A stretch of DNA of 15,859 bases from Kiritimatiellia bacterium (GTDB lineage: Bacteria > Verrucomicrobiota > Kiritimatiellia > RFP12 > DVOR01): positions 1-15,859 of the forward strand of contig CAAGNN010000159.1 in assembly GCA_900771325.1 (NCBI GenBank), in the 5' to 3' direction. Below are positions 4,673 to 11,411 of this stretch, piece after piece. The translations under genes and the position numbers were made by a program. How positions within the stretch are numbered: position 1 is the first letter of the stretch; each line of letters starts with the position of its first letter. The notes beneath the pieces were generated by a model. It was given only the letters and a program-made list of their open reading frames with translations. It searched no databases and was not told where the DNA came from.

Positions 4673-7138
4673 TTAGCGGAGGAATCCGAGGGTGTAGACG
4701 AGTGGCCGCAGGCGCTTGGAGAGGGCCTTGAAGGCGGTTTGGAAGGCAGCGTAGCGCTTGGGGAGGAGGAGCTGCGCCAGGGGTTTGATTTGATACCACC
4801 CGGCGTCCCAACGCAGGAGTTGCAATTCCGGCCGTTCGGCGGCGAAGCGGGCGCGGTGGGCGTAGCTGGCGAGGGCAATCTCGCGCGCCAGACGCAGGAC
4901 TTCTCGCCCCTCGGGGCTGAACTGTGGGGCCCACTCGGCCAGGTGGGCCGCCACAAAGCGCTCGCGATCGGTCCGCACGGTCTGCCAGGTCTCGGTGAGG
5001 CCGGCTTGGTCGGCCGCCGCTTCGACCGCCTCGCGCTCCACCCAGAACCATTCGTTGCGGATCTCCCACAACTGCCCCTTGTAGTCCACCTTTCCCAACG
5101 ATGACTGCTGGCCCGAGGGATGGAAGAGGGCGAAGAGGACACTATCGGCCTCAAAGCCCGGGTAATCCGCGTGCGCCGTATTCGGCACGCAGTATTCGTC
5201 CTTTGCGTTCGTCCAGTCCTGCTCAATCAACTTCCGCGCCGTGAACATCGCCGTCACGCGCAAGAAGTTAGAGGGAAGGACCGAGATGCCGTGCCCTTTA
5301 CTACTGGTCCCGGATAAGAGGCAGACGCAGGTGGCGTTGTTGTAAACCGCATTGGCGGCACACACATAGTAGCCTAATGCACCCGGGAGCAATCGTCCAA
5401 CTCCCTCCTGCTTCCATTTCGCAGCACTCGAGAGTTGGGGTGCGTCTTCGGCTTTGGCCTTGCCAAGGGGCTCTTTACACCAGTCGCTGCCGGTTCGTTG
5501 ACCGTCGAGGTTATAGATGACCTTCTCGCCCATTGCGAGGAGGCGGCCGTTCTCTTCTGTGATTAAGGTATGGGGGAAGTCGTGTTGGGCGGTCTCGCCG
5601 GGGGCCCAGACCGTGAAGTGGATTCCCCAGTTGGCGGTGACATCGGCGAAGTGGCCGGCATTGAAGAGGATGCCGCGGCGATAGGCAAAGTTGGCGAAGA
5701 GGTGCTTGCGCAGATGGCGGTGCTGGGAGCCGGTGAGGTAGACCGGGTTGCAGAAGAGGGCGAGGTGGCAGTGGGTGAGGTGGAAGGTGCGCTTGATTTG
5801 GCAAATGCGGAAGAGGAATTGGGCGAAGAGTTGCTGGGCGGCGGCACCAAGGCCCTCCGCTTTCATTTCCAGGTTCGCAGCCGTCTGGGCACAGCCGGCC
5901 TTGTGGGTGCCGTGTTTGAGGTTGTTGGCGGTGGCGTAGGGTGGGTTGATGAAGAAGAGGAGGGGTTTATTGGCCTTGAGGTCGTCGAGGAGGGGGGTGG
6001 GGAGGGCGGCGAAGAGGTCGTCGATGGGGTCGTTGAGGAAGTCGAAGCGGAACTTGGTGGCCTCGGGGTTGTAGGGTTTGCCGAGGTCGAGTTCGGCGGC
6101 TTCGTTGGTGGAGGCGTAGAGGCGCGCAAAGCGGAAGTCGCGCGTGAGGTTGCCGGTGCCCCAGGCGCAGTCCCAGACCACGAAGCGCTCGCGCCAATCT
6201 TCGCCCAGTTCTTCGGCGATGAGGCGGTGGGCGAGGTTGACGAAGGGCGTGGGGGTGTAGAACTCGCCGTTGCGGCGGCGCTTGACGTCCTCCAGGAGGC
6301 GGTCGTAGATGGCGGTAAAGGCGGCGCGCTCGCGGGGAGTGTAGGTGTTGTCGTAGTGCTCAAAGTAGCTCTGATAGCCGGCGGGGTCGATGTGTACCTC
6401 GCGCTCGTTGTAGACGAGGATGCCTGGCTTTTTGGGGTGGAGGTAGGTGTCCTCGCTATTGAGGATGGCGGCAAAGAAGCAGCCGACGAGGTCATTGGGC
6501 GAGAGGGCGGGCTCGCGGAGGACCTTTTGGCAGAAGTAGTCGAAGATTTGCGAGACATTGGCCGGGGTGGCGCGGATGTGCCGGCGGCGGCCGGTGGCGA
6601 GCTCGTGCATCTTGGCGACCACCTCGCCCAACTCGAAGCGCCGCTCTTCCACCGAGTAGATGAAGACCTCCGGCGCGCAGTGTTCGGCGATGTGCGCAAC
6701 CATCTCCGGGGCCGCGTGCCAGGCCGCGCTCGGCGCGAGGGTCCAATCCGCCGCCCAGTCGAGGTAGGGGAGGAGGGGGTTGGAGTGGAGGACAAAGCAC
6801 TCGTTCTTGTCGCCCACGAAGAGGACCGTGGGCATCTCGATGCCGGCCTCCTCAAAGAGCTTGAGGTAGTAGACCACCTGGACGAGCACCTTGGCGCGCT
6901 GGAGGGGTTTGTCAAGGGCCTCGTCGAGCTTATACTCGCACAGCAGCCGGAAGAAGAGGTCGCCGGCATTGAGGTAGCCATCGCACTTGCAGGGGTAGTC
7001 AAAGACCGTCCCGCGTGGGAAGAAGAGGAGGATCCCCTGTTCGTAGCCGCGCTGGACCGCCCGCTCGTCCGTCGCCGCAGCCAACGTCGAGAAGAACGCC
7101 ACACGCTCCTGTTTCGTCATCTTTCCCTGCCGTGCCAT
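4673..7138 (-). CDS. Type IIG-like restriction-modification enzyme (nuclease and N6-adenine methyltransferase)
   Basis: The 821-residue protein appears to combine cleavage and methylation. Near the N-terminus, Asp53, Glu68-x-Lys70 and Gln87-x-x-Tyr90 fit a PD-(D/E)XK nuclease. GEFYTP at 291-296 is the methyltransferase motif X region, DCAWGTGN at 323-330 is the SAM-binding motif I, and NPPY at 398-401 is catalytic motif IV of N6-adenine methylases. The C-terminal 400 residues should hold target recognition. No separate restriction, specificity or BREX gene is adjacent, so it appears self-contained. The ATG at 7138 is preceded by AGGAAGG ten nt upstream; the in-frame GTG at 7201 lies inside the structured leader and is rejected. 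It is transcribed alone, from a leader RNA like that of the pentose operon. Methyltransferase is certain, nuclease likely. Confidence 0.88.
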   Translation of the reverse strand: MARQGKMTKQERVAFFSTLAAATDERAVQRGYEQGILLFFPRGTVFDYPCKCDGYLNAGDLFFRLLCEYKLDEALDKPLQRAKVLVQVVYYLKLFEEAGIEMPTVLFVGDKNECFVLHSNPLLPYLDWAADWTLAPSAAWHAAPEMVAHIAEHCAPEVFIYSVEERRFELGEVVAKMHELATGRRRHIRATPANVSQIFDYFCQKVLREPALSPNDLVGCFFAAILNSEDTYLHPKKPGILVYNEREVHIDPAGYQSYFEHYDNTYTPRERAAFTAIYDRLLEDVKRRRNGEFYTPTPFVNLAHRLIAEELGEDWRERFVVWDCAWGTGNLTRDFRFARLYASTNEAAELDLGKPYNPEATKFRFDFLNDPIDDLFAALPTPLLDDLKANKPLLFFINPPYATANNLKHGTHKAGCAQTAANLEMKAEGLGAAAQQLFAQFLFRICQIKRTFHLTHCHLALFCNPVYLTGSQHRHLRKHLFANFAYRRGILFNAGHFADVTANWGIHFTVWAPGETAQHDFPHTLITEENGRLLAMGEKVIYNLDGQRTGSDWCKEPLGKAKAEDAPQLSSAAKWKQEGVGRLLPGALGYYVCAANAVYNNATCVCLLSGTSSKGHGISVLPSNFLRVTAMFTARKLIEQDWTNAKDEYCVPNTAHADYPGFEADSVLFALFHPSGQQSSLGKVDYKGQLWEIRNEWFWVEREAVEAAADQAGLTETWQTVRTDRERFVAAHLAEWAPQFSPEGREVLRLAREIALASYAHRARFAAERPELQLLRWDAGWYQIKPLAQLLLPKRYAAFQTAFKALSKRLRPLVYTLGFLR

Positions 7139-7143
7139 AAAAA

Positions 7144-7326
7144 GCGTACCTTCCTGTATACGCTCAAATCGAGGCCCTGAGAAAGCCCTTGCCAAACGCA
7201 CAAAGAAGGTACGCCGATGTGGCGCACCTTGCCCAGGCTGTTGCTTGACAAGTGGAGTTTCTCAGGTTCCGATTTGAGCAACTGCCCTGCAATGATGCAG
7301 GTTTACCCCTGCGGCTCGCCCGCAGG
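7144..7326 (-). ncRNA. Structured 5' leader, riboswitch-like RNA, copy 2
   Basis: Helices in plus coordinates: hairpin a 7308-7326 (7 bp, loop GCGAG); hairpin b 7286-7301 (6 bp, 4-nt loop); P0 7270-7279 with 7162-7171 (10 bp); P1 7258-7266 with 7176-7184 (9 bp); P2 7243-7252 with 7188-7197 (10 bp, two GU); P3 7206-7230 (25 nt: 5 bp, G/U, 4 bp, 5-nt loop). The P0/P1 internal loop is GAA over GCCU. The P3 3' strand (GCGUACCUUC, 7205-7214) is perfectly complementary to GAAGGUACGC at 7144-7153, which contains the ribosome binding site and runs into UUUUU before the ATG. P3 formation would free the site; the alternative pairing would hide it and also resembles a terminator. Confidence 0.78.
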
Positions 7327-7334
7327 ATGGCCGC

Positions 7335-7343
7335 AGTATACCA
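7335..7343 (-). promoter_or_regulatory. Extended -10 promoter of the restriction-modification gene
   Basis: The minus strand reads TGG then TATACT (box at 7335-7340). No good -35 is visible, as expected for an extended -10. The box ends exactly 8 nt before leader hairpin a, the same distance as in the pentose operon. Confidence 0.65.
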
Positions 7344-7456
7344 AAACCCCTCGCCCGCCGCACTGGCCCCGGGTTGTTCTTTCGATAGACGATGGACGAT
7401 AGATGAGAAGGCTGTCGCCGGAGGTGGAGTGCCCGGCCAAAAGGCCTCCACTCCCT

Positions 7457-7522
7457 CCGTCGCGGCACGCGCCCTGTTCACGATGACATAGCTCCTGCGG
7501 ACTTGCCGACTGTTCACTGTCG
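7457..7522. repeat. Inverted repeat, right copy
   Basis: This is the reverse complement of 4049-4116, containing atgacatagctcctgcggac and gactgttcactgtcg. The stretch 7344-7456 between promoter and repeat has short direct repeats (gacgatggacgatag) and no supported gene. Confidence 0.75.
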
Positions 7523-7543
7523 ACTGGGAGCGCAGCGACCCGC

Positions 7544-7795
7544 CCCGGGTTGACCTCGAGGTAGGCCCGGGTTAACCCTCGATCCGGGGCGGGTTCACTT
7601 TTTCCTCGGGGCGGGTTCACTTTTTCCTCGGGGCGGGTGGGCTGGCGCAGCGAGGGTAAGCGTTGTGCTTGGGCCTGCTCCGCCAGGCCCAGTGCGCAGC
7701 CAGAAGGTTTTGCATGCGGCGCTCCGCGCCGCCACCTCCGCCCCGGGTTCAATTCGAGGTAGGGGCGGGTTCAATTCGAGCCCGGGGCGGGGGGA
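7544..7795. repeat. Composite intergenic repeat block, right copy
   Basis: 22-bp units start at 7544, 7566, 7588, 7610 and 7632 (the last partial); two successive units carry ggcgggttcactttttcctc. The shared segment follows, with the hairpin gggcctgctccgccaggccc, then GGGTTCAATTCGAG units. It is a direct copy of the block at 4161-4520, lacking the AT-rich array. Confidence 0.8.
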
Positions 7796-7799
7796 ATAA

Positions 7800-7883
7800 A
7801 TAAGTCCCGGACTTATTGCCGGTAAGTCCTGGACTTATCGTCGATAAGTGGGGGACTTATTTCCGGTAAGTGGGGGACTTAAT
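7800..7883. repeat. Palindromic 22-bp array, right copy, four units
   Basis: Units start at 7800, 7822, 7844 and 7866, each (A/G)TAAGTnnnGGACTTA(T/A) plus a spacer. This matches the array at 4527-4610 in period, unit number and position at the end of a repeat block. Changes between copies fall mostly in the centre and spacer. Confidence 0.85.
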
Positions 7884-7953
7884 GGTTGGCCTCGCCTGGG
7901 TGGAGAATCGGTGCCCGGGCCTTTTGCATTTTTATCCGCGCTTACCTCGCTTC

Positions 7954-8007
7954 GACCTAGGGCCTACCTCGGGGCGAGCTAGGTCCTATCGCGCGCGCGC
8001 ACGTGCG
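7954..8007. other. Palindromes upstream of the thioredoxin promoter
   Basis: GACCTAG (7954-7960) is inverted as CTAGGTC (7979-7985). Then cgcgcacgtgcgcg (7994-8007) is a perfect 14-bp palindrome. They lie about 100 bp upstream of the promoter. Regulatory sites or a folded element are possible. The rest of 7884-8103 holds nothing I can name. Confidence 0.4.
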
Positions 8008-8103
8008 CGTACCTTTATATTCATCGTCTGGCGCAAGGTGGGGATGGGCAATCTGAGAGGGGACCTTTCGGCGGCAGGTTTTCCCCGTCGCGGTTCGGGT
8101 GGG

Positions 8104-8133
8104 GTGACAGGCGGCGGGGAGTTTTGCTATAGT
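8104..8133 (+). promoter_or_regulatory. Promoter of the thioredoxin gene
   Basis: GTGACA (8104-8109, five of six to the -35 consensus) lies 18 bp before TATAGT (8128-8133), which also has the extended TGC. Transcription should start near 8140, giving a leader of about 34 nt. Confidence 0.75.
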
Positions 8134-8173
8134 GTGGGCGTGCTTTGGATTACAAGGCAAGAAAGGATGTATG

Positions 8174-8497
8174 ATGACTGTCGAGCATTTTGATGAGGCC
8201 TCGTTCGCCGCTGCGGTGGCGCAGGGCGTGGTGTTGGTGGACTTTTGGGCCACGTGGTGCGGTCCGTGCAAGATGCAGGGGGCGATCCTCGACAAGATGG
8301 TCCTGCCGCCTGAGTTGGAGGGGAAGGTGCGCGTGGGGAAGGTGGATATCGACAAGGCTCCGGCGATTGCCGCGCAGTTCCGGGTGCAGTCTATTCCCAC
8401 GTTGGTGCTCTTCAAGGACGGTTCGCCGGTGGAAACAATGGTGGGCGTGCAGCGCGCCGAAGTGCTGATTGGGAAGTTAACGCAGGCGATTGCGTAA
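8174..8497 (+). CDS. trxA: Thioredoxin
   Basis: The 107-residue protein has the usual thioredoxin length. It carries the redox-active WCGPC at 28-32 after VDFWAT, and the cis-proline segment SIPT at 73-76 before LVLFKDG. It reduces disulfides in cytoplasmic proteins; there is no signal peptide. Two adjacent ATG codons are possible (8171 and 8174). AGG at 8164-8166 is better spaced for the second, giving the normal thioredoxin N-terminus. The gene has its own promoter and an intrinsic terminator, so it is likely monocistronic. Confidence 0.95.
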   Translation: MTVEHFDEASFAAAVAQGVVLVDFWATWCGPCKMQGAILDKMVLPPELEGKVRVGKVDIDKAPAIAAQFRVQSIPTLVLFKDGSPVETMVGVQRAEVLIGKLTQAIA

Positions 8498-8508
8498 GGT
8501 ATGGATTA

Positions 8509-8539
8509 GGGACGTGTGCGAAAGCGCGCGCCCCTTTTT
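8509..8539 (+). terminator. Intrinsic terminator of the thioredoxin gene
   Basis: GGG, a two-base bulge and GTGTGCG pair with CGCGCGC and CCC around the loop AAAG, followed by TTTTT. It begins 12 nt after the stop codon. Its presence argues against a GTG start at 8516 for the next gene. Confidence 0.85.
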
Positions 8540-8551
8540 GTTGGGTTGACT

Positions 8552-9109
8552 ATGCGGCGATTTTTGGTTTTGGCGGCAGTGCTTTGCGCGGCCGTGGTGT
8601 GTGCCCAGCAAGGGGCTGGGATGAGTGGGGGATTGGCGCCGGCGGCCTTTGCCCAGCAGGCGCAGGCATTGCGGGAGGTGCAGCGGTCGTTGGCGGCGCT
8701 CTCGGCGCGGTTGGAGGCCATCGAGCAGCAGCAAGGGGCATTGGCTTCGCGGTTGGGGGCGCTTGAGCGCGGGGGGGATACGGTCTCCCAGGCGGAGCTG
8801 GCGGCGGTGCGAAGCGATTTAGCGGCGGTGCGCGAGGCGCAGGGGCGGCTGCGCGGGGAGATTGTCGAGGATATTACCAAGCGCCTGACGGATCTGGCCA
8901 AGAAGCGCGAGGCCGAGGCCAAGCAGGCTGCGAAGGAGGCCGCCGCCGCGCAGAAGAGCGGTTACAATCACGTGGTCGAGGCCGGGCAGACGCTCTCGGC
9001 CATTGCGCAGGCCTACAAGGTGTCGGTCAAGTCCATTATGCAGGCCAATAACATCAAGGACCCCACCAAGGTGCGCGTGGGGCAGAAACTCTTTATTCCC
9101 GACCCCTAA
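8552..9109 (+). CDS. Secreted coiled-coil protein with C-terminal LysM domain
   Basis: The 185-residue protein begins with a Sec signal peptide (MRRFLVLAAVLCAAVVCA, probable cleavage after residue 18). Residues 35-135 are Ala/Glu/Gln/Arg-rich heptad-like sequence typical of a coiled coil. Residues 138-183 are a LysM peptidoglycan-binding domain (YNHVVEAGQTLSAIAQAYKV to LFIPDP). It is probably a periplasmic cell-wall-associated structural protein; no catalytic domain is present. The ATG at 8552 is chosen because it begins the signal peptide and lies just after the upstream terminator; the ribosome binding site is weak. I find no separate promoter, so low readthrough may drive it. The nptA-like gene starts 42 nt downstream. 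Confidence 0.85.
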   Translation: MRRFLVLAAVLCAAVVCAQQGAGMSGGLAPAAFAQQAQALREVQRSLAALSARLEAIEQQQGALASRLGALERGGDTVSQAELAAVRSDLAAVREAQGRLRGEIVEDITKRLTDLAKKREAEAKQAAKEAAAAQKSGYNHVVEAGQTLSAIAQAYKVSVKSIMQANNIKDPTKVRVGQKLFIPDP

Positions 9110-9151
9110 CCGCTGTGGTTTGAGTGTGTTGTCACAAGATTAGGAGCTGCG

Positions 9152-10855
9152 ATGATTGCATCAACTCACGTTTTCTCGTTTGCGATGTGCGCCTCGGTGA
9201 TTGGGGGGCTGGGCATCTTCCTGCTGGGGATGAAGCAGATTTCCGAGGGGTTGCAGGCCGTTGCCGGCCCGAAGATGCGCCAGTTGGTGGCCGCAGCCAC
9301 AACGAATCGTTTCGCCGGCGTGCTCACGGGCGCGGTGGTGACGGGGATTATTCAGGCCTCGGCTGTGACCACGGTGATGGTGGTCGGTATGGTCACCTCG
9401 GGGATTATGACCCTTCTGCAGGCGATCAATGTGATTATCGGTGCAAACATCGGTACCACGGTGACGGCCTGGTTGGTGGCGATCTTCCCGAAGCTGGATG
9501 CTTCCTTCGGTCTGGGCCTGGCCGGTGTGGCGGCGTTGATGTACCTCTTTGCCAAGCGCGAGAGCGTGAAGTATTGGGGCCTCATCTTCTTGGGGCTGGG
9601 GCTCATCTTCTACGGGTTGGACCTGGTCAAGACGAATATGGAGCCGCTCTCGGCCACCCAGAGTTTCGTTGATGCCCTCAAGGCCTTCGCGGTCTCCGAC
9701 GCCGAGCACGGCTTTATGCTCTGGGGGATGCTCAAGTGCATCTTCGTGGGGGCTGTGGCTACTGCGCTCATTCAATCCTCTTCGGCCACCACGGCTATTA
9801 CCGTGGTGCTGGTGACGCAGAAGATTATCTCCTTTGACACCGCTGCCACGCTCGTGCTGGGAATGAACATCGGCACCACCGTCACCACCTGGCTTGCGGC
9901 TATCGGCGCGCCCACTAACGCCCGCCGCGCAGCGCTGGCCCACACCCTCTTCAACCTCATCGGCGTGGTGATTATGGCCCCGCTCTTCCCGCTGTGTTTG
10001 CCGATTGCCGACCGAGCCTTCGGCATCTCGGGGATGGATCCCAATGGCCTGGGTTTCGCTGTGGCGGGCATTCACACCGCCTTTAACGTCCTAAATACAA
10101 TCATCTTCCTGCCCTTCACCGCGCACTTCGCGCGGTTGATCTCCTGGATCATTCCGGATGCGAAGATTCACGAACTGCCTCGCCTCACGGTGCTCAATCC
10201 GCTGAAGCTGGCCCCTGTGGTGGCCGTGGAACAGGCGCGCAAGGAGGTCGAACACATGAGCCGGCGTTGCGAGACGCTTCTCGACAACTTCCGCGCTGTC
10301 CTCATTGGCGAGAGCGACAAAGACCTCGAGAACGGTATTTTCCACGCCGAAGAAGAACTCGACGTCCTTCAGCACGAGGTCTCCGAGTTCCTCGGGGTCA
10401 TTATGACCACCAACTTACCCTCCGATGTTGCCAACCGCGCCCGTATGCTCTTGCGCGTGGCTGACGAGTATGAATCGGTCTCAGACGAGGCGGCCGCCCT
10501 CCTCAAGCAAATCATCCGGATGCGCAAGGCCGGGATGAAGCTCTCCGACCGCGGTCGGGAGGACCTCGTCAACCTCCACGATATGTGCCGCGACTTCGCC
10601 GCCGTTGTCTCCGAGGCCTTCCGTCAGGGCAAGATTCACGCGGCCGACCTCCTGGCGCACATGCACCCCGATGCCGCCGGCATCTCCGCGCGCGTCAAGG
10701 AAATCCGCAAGGCGCAGATGACCCGGATGTCCGACCACGACCCCACCATCGACCCCCTCTGCGTCGTGGTCGTGCTCGACATCCTCAACATCTACCGCCG
10801 CCTCAAGGAAGACTGCTTGAACATCGGCGAAGCGATGCTCGACGAGGGCCGCTAA
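9152..10855 (+). CDS. Na+/phosphate cotransporter, NptA/YjbB family, with PhoU-like tail
   Basis: The 567-residue protein has a membrane part (residues 1-340) holding two inverted Na/Pi-cotransporter repeats. The signature QASAVTT near residue 69 and QSSSATT near residue 209 are each followed by a GxNIGTTVT segment (GANIGTTVT and GMNIGTTVT). Residues 355-560 are helical and hydrophilic, like a PhoU domain. NptA-type proteins move phosphate with sodium; the E. coli homologue YjbB has been linked to phosphate export. AGGAG six nt before the ATG fixes the start. No pst or phoBR gene is nearby, so its link to phosphate control cannot be judged. An intrinsic terminator follows. Confidence 0.93.
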   Translation: MIASTHVFSFAMCASVIGGLGIFLLGMKQISEGLQAVAGPKMRQLVAAATTNRFAGVLTGAVVTGIIQASAVTTVMVVGMVTSGIMTLLQAINVIIGANIGTTVTAWLVAIFPKLDASFGLGLAGVAALMYLFAKRESVKYWGLIFLGLGLIFYGLDLVKTNMEPLSATQSFVDALKAFAVSDAEHGFMLWGMLKCIFVGAVATALIQSSSATTAITVVLVTQKIISFDTAATLVLGMNIGTTVTTWLAAIGAPTNARRAALAHTLFNLIGVVIMAPLFPLCLPIADRAFGISGMDPNGLGFAVAGIHTAFNVLNTIIFLPFTAHFARLISWIIPDAKIHELPRLTVLNPLKLAPVVAVEQARKEVEHMSRRCETLLDNFRAVLIGESDKDLENGIFHAEEELDVLQHEVSEFLGVIMTTNLPSDVANRARMLLRVADEYESVSDEAAALLKQIIRMRKAGMKLSDRGREDLVNLHDMCRDFAAVVSEAFRQGKIHAADLLAHMHPDAAGISARVKEIRKAQMTRMSDHDPTIDPLCVVVVLDILNIYRRLKEDCLNIGEAMLDEGR

Positions 10856-10884
10856 CCCCGGCTCCTGCCCTCAAGATACAATGC

Positions 10885-10917
10885 GGCCGCGCCCAATCGA
10901 GCGCGGCCTATTGTTTT
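10885..10917 (+). terminator. Intrinsic terminator between nptA-like gene and tRNA-Leu
   Basis: GGCCGCGC pairs with GCGCGGCC (8 bp, 8-nt loop) and is followed by tattgtttt. It serves the plus-strand transporter gene. As the hairpin is symmetrical and sits directly after the minus-strand tRNA, it may stop both convergent transcripts. Confidence 0.8.
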
Positions 10918-11001
10918 GGTGGGCCCGGAGGGGGTCGAACCCTCGCGCCTTGCGGCACAGGAACCTAAATCCTGCGTGTCTGCCAATTTCACCACGAGCC
11001 C
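10917..11001 (-). tRNA. tRNA-Leu (UAG), CCA encoded
   Basis: The 85-nt class II tRNA has acceptor arms GGGCUCG and CGGGCCC (one GU), discriminator A and an encoded CCA. The anticodon stem CAGGA/UCCUG closes loop UUUAGGU, giving anticodon UAG. A variable arm with UGCCGCAAGGCG is present, as expected for leucine tRNA, and the T loop is GGUUCGACC. The 5' end lies about 11 nt after the predicted start of transcription. Confidence 0.95.
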
Positions 11002-11018
11002 GGCAAAAAAGTGGCCCT

Positions 11019-11047
11019 AGTATACCAGAAGCGCTCTGCGCGTGCAA
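11019..11047 (-). promoter_or_regulatory. Promoter of tRNA-Leu
   Basis: On the minus strand, TTGCAC (11042-11047) is 17 bp from TATACT (11019-11024), which is preceded by TGG. This is the most complete example of the TGnTATACT promoter form in the window. Confidence 0.75.
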
Positions 11048-11123
11048 GAAGCCCCCGCGTGTCTACTGGCGCGTGAACGGTGAGAGGGGAGAGGTGAACG
11101 GTGAGTAGTAGTAGCTACGCCGC

Positions 11124-11197
11124 CCCGGGTTGACCTCCGACCCGCCCCGGGTTGACCCCCGACCCGGGCCTAGTTCACTTCGGACCCGGGGCGGGTG
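11124..11197. repeat. 22-bp CCCGGGTT-type array
   Basis: Units start at 11124, 11146, 11168 (degenerate, gcctagtt) and 11190. The phase is kept even where the unit sequence has decayed. This is the same repeat family as at 184, 4161 and 7544. Confidence 0.8.
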
Positions 11198-11222
11198 GCC
11201 TGGCAGAGCAGGTCACTGCAAA

Positions 11223-11345
11223 CCCTTTCACGCGCCGGAGGCGCACCTCGCGGCGGCGTAGCCGCCACTCTCACGCGAGCGCAGCGAGCACCTCACGGCC
11301 CGTAGGGCCATCTCACGGCGGCACCGTCGCCACTTCACGCGGCGC
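11223..11345. repeat. Mini-hairpin array with about 22-bp period
   Basis: Linkers of the form acctcac, atctcac or acttcac start at 11245, 11267, 11290, 11310 and 11332. Between them lie different small inverted repeats: gcgccggaggcgc, ggcggcgtagccgcc, ggcccgtagggcc and ggcggcaccgtcgcc. Linkers are conserved, while stems change with complementarity mostly kept. The inverted copy is at 1-75. The array ends just upstream of the sialidase promoter. Confidence 0.8.
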
Positions 11346-11354
11346 ACAAGGGAG

Positions 11355-11384
11355 TTGCGGGGGAGGGGGAAAACTTGGTAGGAT
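11355..11384 (+). promoter_or_regulatory. Promoter of the sialidase operon
   Basis: TTGCGG (11355-11360) is 18 bp from TAGGAT (11379-11384), which has an extended TGG. The predicted start is about 20 nt before the ATG at 11412, with AAAGGAG as ribosome binding site. Confidence 0.6.
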
Positions 11385-11411
11385 AGGGACTAGTCAGAAA
11401 GGAGTTAGCTT

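Noticed and set aside
5570..7180. 536-codon open frame antisense to the restriction-modification gene
   Set aside because: Its product is low-complexity Val/Glu/Gly repeats produced by the C-rich third positions of the real gene, which has full catalytic motifs.
7139..7201. GTG start at 7201 for the restriction gene
   Set aside because: It lies inside the structured leader, has no ribosome binding site, and would add residues absent from the nuclease domain.
7164..7517. 117-codon minus-strand frame upstream of the restriction gene
   Set aside because: It spans the promoter, the structured leader and the inverted repeat; part of it recurs in the repeat copy at 4049-4116, so it is repeat DNA rather than a gene.
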